Notes: generated from the letters alone by a model not told the origin. A stretch of DNA of 64,000 bases from Amycolatopsis sp. 2-15 (GCF_030285625.1 NZ_CP127294.1:5736001-5800000); one strand, 5' to 3'. Numbered from the stretch's first letter, positions 1-9,437 are shown. Numbers and translations: made by a program.

Positions 1-291
1 GTACTCGAGGTCGGCCATGCCGGCGGCCACGGCCCGGCGCGCCCCGCCGCGGCCGGCCACCAGCGCGGAGAACGCGAGGTCCGGCCAGCGGCCGAGCTCG
101 GCCGCGAGCTGCTCGGCGTCGGCGAGCGCGGGCACGGCGGCGGGGGAGACGAACGACGTCACCTCCACGCGCCGCACGCCCGTGGCGGCCACGGCGTCGA
201 GGATGTCCAGCTTGGCGGCGAGCGGGATCGGCGCTTCGAGCTGAAGACCGTCGCGCAGCCCGACTTCGCGCAAGTTCACGGAGAAGACCAT
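1..291 (-). CDS. Hydroxymethylglutaryl-CoA lyase-like protein (N-terminal part, runs off the window)
   Basis: The first 97 residues are present; the rest lies beyond the left edge. The N-terminus contains the HMG-CoA-lyase hallmark LREVGLRDGLQ, with the metal-binding Asp and the catalytic Arg, followed by a first TIM-barrel strand with EVTSFVSP. Family members cleave 3-hydroxy-3-methylglutaryl-CoA or a related acyl-CoA to acetyl-CoA and a keto acid in leucine or side-chain catabolism. It starts only 9 bp after the stop of the CoA-transferase gene on the same strand, so the two are very probably one operon. The exact acyl substrate cannot be told from this fragment. Confidence 0.88.
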   Translation of the reverse strand, partial: MVFSVNLREVGLRDGLQLEAPIPLAAKLDILDAVAATGVRRVEVTSFVSPAAVPALADAEQLAAELGRWPDLAFSALVAGRGGARRAVAAGMADLEY

Positions 292-300
292 CGTTGCCTC

Positions 301-1527
301 TCAGACGATTCCGGCTTCGGAGAGCTCGGCCAGCTCGGCGCCGGTGAGGCCGAGCAGTCCGGTGTAGACCTCCGCGTTGTGCGTGCCCGGCTGCGCGGGA
401 CCGGCCCAGCGCACCGAACCCGGCGTGCCACTCAGCACCGGCATCACGCCAGGCCCCAGCACCTCTTTGCCGATCGCGTCGTCGAAGTGCGGCAGCAGCA
501 TTTCGCGTGCCTGGAACTGCGGGTTGGCCACCACGTCGGCGACGGTGGCGACCGGGCCGACGACCACACCGGCGGTTTCGAGGATCGACGTGAGCGTGGC
601 GGAATCGTGGCGCGCGGCCCATTCGCCGACGAGCGCGTCGATTTGGTCCTGGTTGCGCCCGCGCGCCACGTGGGTCGCGAATCGCGCGTCGGTCGTGAGG
701 TCCTCGCGGCCCATCGCCGTGCACAGCCGCGCGAACACCGTGTCCTGGTTGGCGGCGATGACGATCCAGCGTTCGTCGGCACAGCGGTAGAGGTTCGAGG
801 GCGCGAGCCCGTCGAGGCGGGTGCCCGACGGTTCGCGCACCAGCCCGGTGGCGTCGTAGTCGGGGATCACGGACTCGAGCATCGCCAGGCACGCCTCGGC
901 CAGCGCGACGTCGACGATCTGGCCGCGCCCGCTCGTCCCGCGCGCGTGCAGGGCCGCGAGCACGCCCTGCGCGGCGAACATCCCGCCGAGCGAGTCACCC
1001 AGCGACAGTGCCGCGCGTGGCGGCGGGCCGCCCGGGAAGCCGTTGAGGTAGCGCATTCCGCCGATCGCCTCGGCCACCGACGCGTAGCCGGGCCGCTCGG
1101 CGTGCGGGCCGGTCTGCCCGTAGCCGGAGACGCGGGCGAGGATCAGCCCGGGGTTGCGTTCGGCGAGCACGTCGAAGCCGAGACCCCAGCGTTCGAGCGT
1201 GCCGGGGCGGAAGCTCTCGACCACGACGTCGGCCGTGTCGGCCAGGCGCAGGAACAGCTCGCGGCCTTGCGCACGGCGCAGATCGAGCGTGACGCACCGC
1301 TTGTTGCGGGCGTGGACGGTCCAGAAGAAGTGGTGCCCGTCGAGCTCGGCCTGGCCCCACACGCGCAGTGGATCGGGCCGGTCGGGGGCTTCGAGCTTGA
1401 TCACGTCCGCGCCGTGGTCGGCGAGCAGCCGGCCGCAGAACGGGCCGGCGATGAGCGTGCCGAGCTCGAGGACGCGGATCCCGGCGAGCGCGCCGGCGGG
1501 GAGGTCGGTGGCAGACACGACGCACAC
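301..1527 (-). CDS. CaiB/BaiF family (class III) CoA-transferase
   Basis: A 408-residue protein of the usual family length. It moves CoA between carboxylic acids through an aspartyl-CoA intermediate. The N-terminal Rossmann-like half has GIRVLELGTLIAGPF and the ADHGADVIKLEAP segment; the catalytic Asp is D178 in SLGDSLGGM. The likely start is the ATG at 1527; a GTG two codons further in is an alternative. With the HMG-CoA-lyase-like gene 9 bp downstream it forms an acyl-CoA catabolic unit: activation of an acid by CoA transfer, then retro-aldol cleavage. The donor and acceptor acids are not identifiable from sequence. Confidence 0.9.
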   Translation of the reverse strand: MCVVSATDLPAGALAGIRVLELGTLIAGPFCGRLLADHGADVIKLEAPDRPDPLRVWGQAELDGHHFFWTVHARNKRCVTLDLRRAQGRELFLRLADTADVVVESFRPGTLERWGLGFDVLAERNPGLILARVSGYGQTGPHAERPGYASVAEAIGGMRYLNGFPGGPPPRAALSLGDSLGGMFAAQGVLAALHARGTSGRGQIVDVALAEACLAMLESVIPDYDATGLVREPSGTRLDGLAPSNLYRCADERWIVIAANQDTVFARLCTAMGREDLTTDARFATHVARGRNQDQIDALVGEWAARHDSATLTSILETAGVVVGPVATVADVVANPQFQAREMLLPHFDDAIGKEVLGPGVMPVLSGTPGSVRWAGPAQPGTHNAEVYTGLLGLTGAELAELSEAGIV

Positions 1528-1679
1528 CGTAGGAACGCGGGTGCGCGGCGAGATATCCGATCGCGGTGGCGGACTATCCGTCCTGTGCGCCGCCGGGGGA
1601 TTCCGGTCCGCGCGCCGCGGCTATTCGCCCGCGGTTGGCGGATGGTGCCGGCGGCGAACTGCTCTTACCGTTGCGGCGC

Positions 1680-2186
1680 ATGGACAACCGGACACGCACC
1701 GAGCCGCCGCAGGTCGAGCCCACGCACATGCGCGAGGTTCTCGGGCACTTCGCCTCCGGCGTCGTGGTCGTCACGGCGCTGGCGCCGGGCGGCCCCGCCG
1801 GGTTCACCTGCCAGTCGTTCAGCTCGCTCTCCCTCGACCCGCCGCTGGTGTCGTTCGCGCCGGCCCGCTCGTCCACGAGCTGGCCGAAGATTCGCGCCGT
1901 CGGGCGCTTCTGCGTCAACGTCCTCGCTGAAGACCACGCCGAGCTGAGCACCGCGTTCGCCCGCTCGGGCACGGACAAGTACGCCGGTGTCGAATGGCGC
2001 CCGGCCCCGTCCGGCGCGCCCGTGCTCGACGGCGTCGCCGCGTGGATCGACTGCACGCTGGAACACGAATACGCGGGCGGGGACCACACGATGGTCGCCG
2101 CCCGCGTGCACGCGCTGGGTGCGAATCCTTCGCGGGCGCCGCTGTTGTTCCACCGCGGGGCGTACGGGATCAGCGCGAAGAACTGA
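1680..2186 (+). CDS. Flavin reductase family protein (FMN-binding split barrel)
   Basis: A 168-residue member of the flavin reductase domain family that supplies reduced FMN or FAD to a two-component monooxygenase. The characteristic MREVLGHFASGVVVVTA start, the TCQSFSSLSLDPPLVSF flavin-binding segment and the SGTDKYAGVEW region are all visible. The open frame extends upstream, but the conserved domain begins just after the ATG at 1680. There is no good Shine-Dalgarno; a TACCGT box 9-14 bp upstream fits a leaderless transcript. It could partner the luciferase-like oxidoreductase at 5037, which lies just past the AraC gene. It converges on the AraC gene, with 7 bp between the stops. Confidence 0.87.
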   Translation: MDNRTRTEPPQVEPTHMREVLGHFASGVVVVTALAPGGPAGFTCQSFSSLSLDPPLVSFAPARSSTSWPKIRAVGRFCVNVLAEDHAELSTAFARSGTDKYAGVEWRPAPSGAPVLDGVAAWIDCTLEHEYAGGDHTMVAARVHALGANPSRAPLLFHRGAYGISAKN

Positions 2187-2193
2187 TCCCGGC

Positions 2194-3201
2194 TCAGGCC
2201 GACACGGCCCGCAGCGTCTCGCGCGGCAGCTCACCGAAGCGTTCCCGGTACTGCTGCGCGAAGCGGCTCTGGTGGAAGAAACCCCAGCGCAGCGCGATGT
2301 CCGTGACGCGCGTGAGGGCCGGGTCGCTGCGCAGCAGCTCGGCGCGCACGTGGTCGAGGCGGATCCGGCGCAGGTGGTTCATCGGTGACTCGCCCAGGAC
2401 TTGCTGGAACGTGGCGTGCAGCGTGCGCACGCTCATGCAGCCGACCTTCGCCAGCTCCTGCGGGGTGAGCGGCTCGTCGGCGTGGGCCTCCATGTACTCG
2501 ATCACCGGGCCGAGGCGGCTCTGGCGCACGGGGTCGTCGGGCGCGGCGAGGTCGTCGGCGTACTGGTGGCGCCCGGCGTGCAGCAGCTGCGTCATCACGA
2601 ACGCTTCGAGCTGCTCGCGCGCGATCGGCATGTCGGCGAGGCCGCCGGGGCGTTCGAGCTCACGGGCGAGGAACTCCACCGACGAGAGCAGGGTGCTGCC
2701 GGCGGGCGTGGTGAAGTCGATGCCGAAGTCGAAGTCGAGCACCTCGTCGACGGGGCGGTTGAGGTGCTCGCCGAGGTGGGTCTCCAGCGTCCGGCGGCCG
2801 ATCTTGAGGATGAGCTGCGCCGCGTCCGGTGACCAGCGCACGGTGTTGACCTGGTCGGGCAGCAGCACGACGCCGCTGGTGCGCGCCCGCGTGGTGGCGC
2901 GGCGCCCGTCGGTGCGGTCGGCGTCCGTGCGGCCGGCGATGGTGAGGTTGACGTGGTAGCAGTCCTCGGTCGGCGGCATCACGAGCTTCGCGCACGACTG
3001 GTAGCTGAGGTAACCGACGGTGAACATCCGGTCGGCGGTCGAGTTCAACGTCATGTCGAGCTCGTTGCCGGGCACCGTGAGGTCGTGGTCCAGGTAGATC
3101 CTGGTGACCGCGTCGCGGGCCTCTTCGAGCGAGCGGGTGCCGAGCACCCGGTAGCGCGACAGCGGCGCCTCGGCCGGGACGCCCTCGGGACGGGCAGCCA
3201 T
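2194..3201 (-). CDS. AraC family transcriptional regulator
   Basis: A 335-residue regulator. The N-terminal two thirds matches the AraC-binding-like ligand domain often found with aldehyde or nitrile catabolism genes. The C-terminal 100 residues hold the double helix-turn-helix (SVRTLHATFQQVLGESP, then ALRWGFFHQSRFAQQYRERFG). The open frame reaches 3402, but the ATG at 3201 is chosen because AGGAGG sits at 3208-3213 with a 6-bp spacer. It is divergent from the aldehyde dehydrogenase/luciferase-like pair across 315 bp, so it most likely activates that operon in response to its substrate. The ligand is unknown. Confidence 0.88.
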   Translation of the reverse strand: MAARPEGVPAEAPLSRYRVLGTRSLEEARDAVTRIYLDHDLTVPGNELDMTLNSTADRMFTVGYLSYQSCAKLVMPPTEDCYHVNLTIAGRTDADRTDGRRATTRARTSGVVLLPDQVNTVRWSPDAAQLILKIGRRTLETHLGEHLNRPVDEVLDFDFGIDFTTPAGSTLLSSVEFLARELERPGGLADMPIAREQLEAFVMTQLLHAGRHQYADDLAAPDDPVRQSRLGPVIEYMEAHADEPLTPQELAKVGCMSVRTLHATFQQVLGESPMNHLRRIRLDHVRAELLRSDPALTRVTDIALRWGFFHQSRFAQQYRERFGELPRETLRAVSA

Positions 3202-3516
3202 CCGACACCTCCTTGTGTCGTCTTTCTGCTCAGTGTCGGTTCTTCTCCGGCGGCCTCGAGCGGTGAGGCCGGTGCTCCGGGCCAGCTCGACACTAGGTGG
3301 TCGCCGCGGCCCCCTACTAGCCCGAAAGCGCGTGGCGCTATCCGCTGAGTGCAGCACTGCCCGGCCGCGTGTGCTTCTCGTCTCGCCGGGTGGGACGCGC
3401 ACCTTCGCGCTGAGCGGATCCGAGGCTGCCGTCCGGGGATATCGGCGGGCCGTCGCCGATCCCTAGCGTTTCCCGGCATCCCCAGGCGCCAGCCCCCTGC
3501 AACGAAGGAGAGGTCG
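3202..3516. promoter_or_regulatory. Divergent promoter region between AraC regulator and aldehyde dehydrogenase operon
   Basis: 315 bp without a credible gene, lying between two outward-reading starts that each have a strong ribosome site (AGGAGG for the regulator; GAAGGAGAGG ahead of 3517). An AraC-type regulator next to it makes this the expected location of its binding sites. I could not pick out a convincing direct repeat by eye. Confidence 0.6.
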
Positions 3517-5007
3517 ATGACGACCACCTCAGCGCCACCGCTGGAGGAACTCAAGCTCTTCATCCACGGCAAGTCCGTCGATGCCCGCTCGGGCCGGACC
3601 TTCGAGTCGCAGAACCCCTACGCCGGCAAGCCGTGGGCCCGGCTCGCGGACGGCGGTCTCGAGGACGTCGACGAGGCCGTCGCGTCGGCCCGGGCGGCGT
3701 TCGAGGGCGAGTGGGGCGCGATGACCGGCTTCCAGCGCGCCGCGATCATCCGCCGCTGCGGCGACGCGATCGCCGCCAACGCCGAGCGCCTTGCCCGGCT
3801 GGAGGTCAACGACTCGGGCAAGCTGCTGCGCGAGATGCTGGGCCAGCTCAACAGCCTGCCCCAGTGGTACTACTACTTTTCCGGCCTGGCCGACAAGATC
3901 GAGGGCCGCACGGTCCCGCCGGTCAACCCGAACTACTTCGGCTACACCCGGCGGGAACCGGTCGGCGTGGTCGGCGCCATCACGCCGTGGAACTCGCCGC
4001 TGCTGCTGCTCACTTTCAAGCTCGCCCCCGCGCTCGCCGCGGGCTGCACGATGGTGGTCAAGCCGTCGGAGCACGCGCCGGCCTCCACCGTCGCGTTCGC
4101 CGAGGTGCTGCACGAGGCGGGGCTTCCCGCGGGCGTGCTCAACGTCGTCACCGGCTGGGACCGCTCCACCGGCGAGGCCCTGGCGAAGCACCCGGGCATC
4201 GACAAGGTCGCGTTCACCGGCTCGTCGGCGACCGGCGCCAAGGTCGCGCAGGCCGCCGTGGCGAACTTCAACCGCGTGACGCTGGAGCTGGGCGGGAAGT
4301 CGCCGCAGGTCGTGTTCGCCGACGCCGACCTCGACGCCGCCGCCAACGGCCTGGTCGCGGGCGTGTTCGCGGCCACCGGGCAGACCTGCATGGCGGGCTC
4401 GCGCCTGATCGTGCACGCCGACGTCCACGACGCGCTGGTCGAGAAGGTCGTCGCGCGGGCCAACGCCATCAAGCTCGGCGACCCGACGGCCGCGGAAACG
4501 GAGATGGGCCCGGTCGCCAACCGGCCGCAGTACGAGAAGGTGCTCGGTTACCTGCAGGGCGCGGCCGCGGAGGGCGCGACGTTCGCCTGCGGTGGTGAGC
4601 CCGACGCCGCTCGCGGTGGCCTGTTCGTGAAGCCGACCGTGGTCACGGGCGTGACGGCGGAGAACACCATCGTCCGCGAGGAGGTGTTCGGCCCGGTGCT
4701 GGCCGTCTACCCGTTCCACGACGAGGACGAGGCACTCAAGCTCGCCAACGACACGCCCTACGGCCTGGCCGGCGCGGTCTGGACGAAGGACGTGCACCGT
4801 GCCCACCGAGTCGCCGCGAAGCTGCGCGCCGGAACTGTGTGGATCAACGCCTACCGCGTGATCGCCCCGAACATGCCCTTCGGCGGCTACGGCGCCAGCG
4901 GCATCGGCCGGGAGAACGGCGCCGACGCGATCAACGAGTACACGGAGAACAAGTCCGTGTTCGTCGAGCTCACCGGCGGCACCCGCGACCCGTTCCAGCT
5001 CGGCTGA
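3517..5007 (+). CDS. NAD(P)-dependent aldehyde dehydrogenase
   Basis: A 496-residue aldehyde dehydrogenase oxidising an aldehyde to the acid. Visible landmarks are N159 in TPWNSP, K182 in VVKPSE, the FTGSSATG cofactor loop, general base E257 in LELGGKSP, nucleophile C291 in GQTCMAGSR and the EEVFGPV motif. The ATG at 3517 has GAAGGAGAGG just upstream; a longer open frame back to 3349 has no support. The luciferase-like oxidoreductase follows 29 bp later and the AraC gene is divergent. The context suggests the aldehyde is produced by flavin-dependent oxidation, but that is inference. Confidence 0.94.
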   Translation: MTTTSAPPLEELKLFIHGKSVDARSGRTFESQNPYAGKPWARLADGGLEDVDEAVASARAAFEGEWGAMTGFQRAAIIRRCGDAIAANAERLARLEVNDSGKLLREMLGQLNSLPQWYYYFSGLADKIEGRTVPPVNPNYFGYTRREPVGVVGAITPWNSPLLLLTFKLAPALAAGCTMVVKPSEHAPASTVAFAEVLHEAGLPAGVLNVVTGWDRSTGEALAKHPGIDKVAFTGSSATGAKVAQAAVANFNRVTLELGGKSPQVVFADADLDAAANGLVAGVFAATGQTCMAGSRLIVHADVHDALVEKVVARANAIKLGDPTAAETEMGPVANRPQYEKVLGYLQGAAAEGATFACGGEPDAARGGLFVKPTVVTGVTAENTIVREEVFGPVLAVYPFHDEDEALKLANDTPYGLAGAVWTKDVHRAHRVAAKLRAGTVWINAYRVIAPNMPFGGYGASGIGRENGADAINEYTENKSVFVELTGGTRDPFQLG

Positions 5008-5036
5008 GCCACCCCATTTCCGCGAAGGAGACCCCC

Positions 5037-6215
5037 ATGACGATGACCGCCAACGAACGCCTCGGCCTCGCCCCGACCGACCCGCGCCCGGCCGACGAGA
5101 CCCGGCCGCTGGTGGACCGGGCCGAGACGAACCCGCTGTTCGGCGACCAGAAGATGAAGCTGGGCCTGTTCGGCACCAACTGCTCCTACGGGCTGATCAT
5201 GAGCCACGCCCCGAGCACCTACAAGATCACCTGGGAGCACACGCGCGAGATCGCGCAGCGCGCCGACGGCCTCGGCTTCGACGTGCTCGTGCCGGTCGCG
5301 CGCTGGAAGGGCTTCGGCGGTTCGACGAACTTCAACGGCAACTGCTTCGAGACCTACGCCTGGGCCGCCGGCCTGGCCGAGGCGACGGAGCGGATCGCCA
5401 TCGCGTCGACCTCGCACCTGCCGACGGTGCACCCGATCGTCGCGGCGAAGGCCGCCACCACGATCGACCACATCTCGGGCGGGCGCTTCGCGCTCAACCT
5501 GGTGATGGGCTGGGTGCCGCCGGAGATGGAGATGTTCGGCGGCGAGCAGCGCCAGCACGACGAGCGCTACGCGTTCGGCCAGGAGTGGATCGACTACGCC
5601 ATCCGGCTGTGGACCGAGCCCGGCTCGTTCGACGTCGCCTCGAAGTACTTCCAGGGCAACGACGTCGAGGCCTACCCGAAGCCGCACCAGGGCCCGCGCC
5701 CGGCGTTGCTCAACGCGGGCAACTCGCCCGCGGGCATCGAGTTCTCCGCGCGCAACGTGGACATCAACTTCGCCTCGCTCGACACGCTGGAGAACATCAA
5801 GGCCTACACCGCGAAGGTCAAGGCCAAGGCCCGCGACGACTACCAGCGCGACATCAAGGTGATGACCTACGGGCTCGTCGTCTGCCGCGACACCGAGGAG
5901 GAGGCCAAGCGCGCCTTCCAGCAGGTCGTGGACGAAGGCGACTGGGGTGCTGCCGGCAACGTCATCAAGATCGCCGGGTCGGGCGCGAGCCAGTCGTTCG
6001 ACCACGCGGTGAAGGAGATGCAGGAGCGGTTCATCGCCGGCTGGGGCGGTTACCCGATCGTGGGAACTCCGGAGCAGGTCACCGAGGAGCTCGGCGCGCT
6101 CAACGAGGCCGGGATGGAAGGCATGATCTTCGGTCTCATCGACTACAACGAGGAGCTGAAGTACTTCGGCGACAACGTGATGCCGCTGCTGAAGCAGGCG
6201 GGTCTGCGCCACTGA
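5037..6215 (+). CDS. LLM-class flavin-dependent monooxygenase (bacterial luciferase-like, SfnG/RutA-like)
   Basis: A 392-residue luciferase-family protein. MKLGLFGTNCSYG is the first barrel strand, then an ATTIDHISGGRF segment and GWVPPEMEMFGG typical of the SfnG/RutA branch, which uses FMNH2 and O2 to cleave C-S, C-N or similar bonds. The start at 5037 has GAAGGAG 7-13 bp upstream. FMNH2 would be supplied by a flavin reductase such as the one at 1680. Together with the aldehyde dehydrogenase upstream this looks like a short catabolic route ending in an acid. The true substrate is unknown. Confidence 0.9.
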   Translation: MTMTANERLGLAPTDPRPADETRPLVDRAETNPLFGDQKMKLGLFGTNCSYGLIMSHAPSTYKITWEHTREIAQRADGLGFDVLVPVARWKGFGGSTNFNGNCFETYAWAAGLAEATERIAIASTSHLPTVHPIVAAKAATTIDHISGGRFALNLVMGWVPPEMEMFGGEQRQHDERYAFGQEWIDYAIRLWTEPGSFDVASKYFQGNDVEAYPKPHQGPRPALLNAGNSPAGIEFSARNVDINFASLDTLENIKAYTAKVKAKARDDYQRDIKVMTYGLVVCRDTEEEAKRAFQQVVDEGDWGAAGNVIKIAGSGASQSFDHAVKEMQERFIAGWGGYPIVGTPEQVTEELGALNEAGMEGMIFGLIDYNEELKYFGDNVMPLLKQAGLRH

Positions 6216-6233
6216 GTGCGGCGGCCGGACCTG

Positions 6234-6268
6234 CGGCTCCGGGCGGGTGGCCGACCCGTCCGGAGCCG
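6234..6268 (+). terminator. Rho-independent-type hairpin after the luciferase-like gene
   Basis: A 15-bp stem (CGGCTCCGGGCGGGT pairing with ACCCGTCCGGAGCCG, one G-T wobble) with a 5-nt loop, 18 bp after the stop at 6215. There is no U-tract, as usual in actinomycetes. Confidence 0.75.
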
Positions 6269-6326
6269 AACGCCTTCCCGGGCTTGCGAAAAGCGGCGGT
6301 ACGATCACCGGCCGCGATTTGCGAGG

Positions 6327-7184
6327 ATGGGTGGTGTGAACAGCCCGGACGAGCTGGCGTCGACGCTGCGGGGCTGGCGGGAACGGCTGGTACCCGGCCG
6401 GGCCGGCCTGCCGGTGCACGGGCCGAGACGAGCGCGCGGGCTCCGGCGCGAGGAGCTGGCCGTGCTGGCCGGGCTGTCGGTCGACCACGTCGTGCGGCTG
6501 GAACAGGGCCGCGCGCCGGCTCCCGGAGTGCAGGTGTGCGTCGCGCTCGCGCGGGCGTTGCACCTGTCCGACGCCGAGCAGGAACGGCTGTTCCGGCTCG
6601 CCGGCCACGAGCTGGGCGGTGGCCGCGTCGGGCGGCTGGTGCCCGAGAGCACGCGGCGGCTGCTGGAACGCCTCGACGACCACCCGATCGCCGTGCACGA
6701 CGCGATGTGGACGCTCATCGCGTGGAACCGGCCGTGGGTCGCGCTGCTGGGCGAGCCCGCCGCGCGCGAAGACGAGCGCAACGCCGTGTGGCGCCACTTC
6801 ACCGGCTGCCCGACGCGCACCGTGCTGACCGCGGCCGAGCGTGAGGACTACGAGACCGCGCTGGTCGCCGACCTGCGGCTCGCGCAGTCGCGCTACCCGC
6901 GTGACCCCGATCTGTCGGCCCTGGTCGGCCGGGTGGGCTCGGCGAGCGAGGAGTTCCGCAGCCGGTGGGACACGCCCGGCGTCGACGACCTCGCGCGCCA
7001 GCCGACCTGCCTGACCGTGGCCCACCCCGACGCCGGGCGGCTCGACCTCGACCGCGACGTGCTCGCCAGCCGCCACGGCGACCTGCGGATCGTCGTCTGC
7101 ACGGCGCGGCCCGGCACGGAGTCGGCCGCACGGCTCGCGTTGCTCGGCGCGCTGGAGTTCGAGTCGATGGCCCCGCCGGGTTGA
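6327..7184 (+). CDS. XRE family regulator with MmyB-like ligand-binding domain
   Basis: About 285 residues. The N-terminal helix-turn-helix contains GLRREELAVLAGLSVDHVVR followed by LEQGRAP, the signature of the MmyB/MmyR-type regulators. The remaining two thirds (DDHPIAVHDAMWTLIAWN onward) is the PAS-like MmyB domain thought to bind a fatty acid. GAGG at 6323-6326 abuts the ATG at 6327 but is 9 bp from a GTG at 6336, so the GTG may be the real start. It converges on the amidase gene. Such regulators often control a neighbouring oxidoreductase or SDR; the target here is not evident. Confidence 0.88.
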   Translation: MGGVNSPDELASTLRGWRERLVPGRAGLPVHGPRRARGLRREELAVLAGLSVDHVVRLEQGRAPAPGVQVCVALARALHLSDAEQERLFRLAGHELGGGRVGRLVPESTRRLLERLDDHPIAVHDAMWTLIAWNRPWVALLGEPAAREDERNAVWRHFTGCPTRTVLTAAEREDYETALVADLRLAQSRYPRDPDLSALVGRVGSASEEFRSRWDTPGVDDLARQPTCLTVAHPDAGRLDLDRDVLASRHGDLRIVVCTARPGTESAARLALLGALEFESMAPPG

Positions 7185-7247
7185 GGCGGGTCCTGCCGGC
7201 GAGATCATGCCACCACCCCCGCGGTCCATCGCGCTCGGGATGGGGAA

Positions 7248-8709
7248 CTACGGGCGGTCGAGGTTCGGTGCGGTGAACCCGCCGATCCCGCTCCAGCAGC
7301 TCGGCCAGGCGCAGGGGAGTGCGGTCCTCGAACATCGGCCCGACGAGCTGGACCCCGACCGGCAGCCCGGCGGCGTCGAGGCCGGTGGGCACGACCGTGG
7401 TCGGCAGTCCCGGCAGCGTGGCAAGGCCGGCCCACACCAGCTGGTCGCCGTAGGGGTGCTCGGCGCCGTCGACGAGGACGCGCCGCAGCTCCTGGTGCGG
7501 CGAGTGGTCGTGGGCGAACGCGGGGGTCGGCGAGACGGGGCAGAGCACCACGTCGTACTCGGCGAACACCGCGCGCCAGGCCTGGCGCTGGCGTTCGCGG
7601 GCCAGGTCGGCCGCGAACCAGTCGCGGTAGCTCAGCCGGGTCCCGCGCACGCGGGCGGCGTGGAGGCTGTCCTCGCCCGGCGGGAGGTCCGCGAGCAGCC
7701 GGCCGAACCGTTCGTAGACCTCCGCCGGGAAGTTCGTACCGAAGGTGGCGAACAGCAGCCGCAGGTAGAGCCGCGCCGACTCGGTGAGGTCGGGCACCAG
7801 GCCGCTGCCGTGGTCCACGCGGGCGCCGGCCGCGGTGAGCGCTTCGGTCACGCGGGTGAGGCCGGCGCGCACGCTCGCCGACGTCGGGAGGTCCGGGTGG
7901 TCTTCGAGCAGGAGCACACGGAACTCCGCCAGGCGCTCGTGGCGGGCCGGCGGCAGGCGCAGCCCGTAGGCGACCCCGAGCGTGAGCGGATCCGGCTCGG
8001 CGAGCAGGTCGAGCAGCACACCCAGATCGGCCGCGGTGCGCGCCATCGGGCCGATCACGGCCAGGTCCACCTCGGTCGGCAGCGCGGAAGCCGGCGGCGG
8101 CGTGTGGCCCCGCGACGGCAGCAGCCCGTACGACGGTTTGTGCGCGTAGACCCCGCAGAAGTGCGCGGGGGTGCGCAGCGAGCCGCCGATGTCCGAGCCC
8201 ATCGACAGCGCGCCGAACCCCGCGGCCAGCGCGGCCGCCGAGCCGCCGGACGAGCCACCGGGTGTGCGGGCGAGGTCGAACGGGTTGGCCGTCGTGCCGT
8301 AGATGTCGTTGTAGGTCTGCAGGTCGCCGAGGGCGAGCGGCACATTGGTCTTGCCGAGCAGCACCGCGCCGGCCGCCTTGAGCCGCGCGACGGGCAGCGC
8401 GTCCTGGTTCGCGACGAAGCCCGCGAACGGCGGGAGACCCCATGTGGTCGGCAGCCCGGCCACGTTGAACGACTCCTTGACCGTGATCGGCACGCCGAGC
8501 AGCGGGCCGTCCTCACCGCGGGCGCGCGCCGCGTCGGCCGCGCGGGCAGCGTCGAGCGCGCGGCCGAAATCGGGCACGCAGATCGCGTTGACAGCCCCGT
8601 CGTACTTCCCGATGCGCTCGATCGCGGACTCGGCCAGCTCGACGGCTGTGACCTCGCCGGCGCGCAGGGTCGCGGCGAGCTGCCCGGCCGAAAGCAGGTT
8701 CGGGTCCAT
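7248..8709 (-). CDS. Amidase signature family hydrolase, with an apparent frameshift near the C-terminus
   Basis: Hydrolyses an amide using the Ser-cisSer-Lys triad: K78 in ITVKESFN, S153 in GGSSGGS and S177 in DIGGSLRT. The ATG at 8709 follows a GGAGGAA ribosome site. The C-terminus is odd. In the frame that carries the domain, the protein runs on without a stop to 6799, antisense to the MmyB-type regulator, giving 636 residues. In the adjacent frame the expected amidase ending IGGFTAPNLDRP followed by a stop at 7248 appears exactly where it should. One or two bases are therefore probably wrong or missing at about 7283-7292, and the real product is about 486 residues. Substrate unknown. Confidence 0.88.
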
Positions 8710-8895
8710 GCGTTCCTCCCGCGACGACGGCGTTCGACGGCGTTCGACGGCGACGTTAGCGGCTCGTCCGGCCGGTCGTCCCGGACTTCGCCGGACTATC
8801 GTGGCGCGGCGGGGAAATCGCTCGCCTCGCGGATCTCACGTTTCGGCGCGCCCGCGCGTCTACCTGGTGAGAGGCGAGAAGAAGGGAACAGGGAC

Positions 8896-9396
8896 ATGGG
8901 CGTTCGGCACACGGTCACGGCGTCGCCGGTCGGCGACCTGACGTTGGTCGCCGACGGCACGGCGCTCGTCGGGCTCTACTTCGAGGGCCACAAGCGCGAA
9001 CCGCGGCTGGCGGGCCTGGGTCCGCGCTCGGACGAGGGCTTCGGCGAGGCGACCCGGCAGCTGGGGGAGTACTTCGCGGGCGAACGCCGGGAGTTCGATC
9101 TCGAGCTGGCGCCGCGCGGATCCGGCTTCGAGCGCAAGGTGTGGGACTTGCTCACGAAGATCCCGTACGGCGAGAAGCGCACGTACGGCGAGCTCGCCGC
9201 CGAGCTGGGCGACCCCGGCGCCGCGCAGGCGGTGGGCAACGCAAACGGCTGGAACCCGATCAGCATCGTCGTGCCGTGCCACCGCGTGGTCGGCGCGAGC
9301 GGCGGCCTCACGGGGTACGCCGGTGGCGTGGACCGCAAGCGGTTCCTGCTGAGCTTGGAGGAGCCGCCCGCCGAGGATGACGGCAGGCTCTTCTGA
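8896..9396 (+). CDS. ogt: Methylated-DNA--protein-cysteine methyltransferase (first copy)
   Basis: A 166-residue O6-alkylguanine-DNA alkyltransferase, a suicide repair enzyme that moves the alkyl group to its own Cys. The active site VVPCHRVVG and the preceding IPYGEKRTYGELA helix-turn-helix are intact. The start is the ATG at 8896 after a purine-rich GAAGAAGGGAACAGGG leader. It is the first gene of a three-gene unit: its TGA overlaps the CTGAGC from which the sigma-factor frame continues, and a second alkyltransferase follows. Expression is probably tied to alkylation damage, but no regulator site is visible. Confidence 0.93.
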   Translation: MGVRHTVTASPVGDLTLVADGTALVGLYFEGHKREPRLAGLGPRSDEGFGEATRQLGEYFAGERREFDLELAPRGSGFERKVWDLLTKIPYGEKRTYGELAAELGDPGAAQAVGNANGWNPISIVVPCHRVVGASGGLTGYAGGVDRKRFLLSLEEPPAEDDGRLF

Positions 9397-9437
9397 GCCC
9401 GCGCCCGTTCGACGAGCTCGTCACCGACCACGGGGCC

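Noticed and set aside
379..1947. Long plus-strand open frame antisense to the CoA-transferase
   Set aside because: Arg/His-rich composition and no domain; it mirrors the GC-rich codons of the real gene on the other strand.
4887..7229. 780-codon minus-strand open frame
   Set aside because: Antisense to three clear genes, with low-complexity Arg/Gly/Ala composition; a shadow of GC-rich coding sequence.
6799..7247. C-terminal 150 residues of the uninterrupted amidase frame
   Set aside because: Arg/Pro/Gly-rich, antisense to the MmyB-type regulator; the real amidase ending appears in the next frame at 7248.
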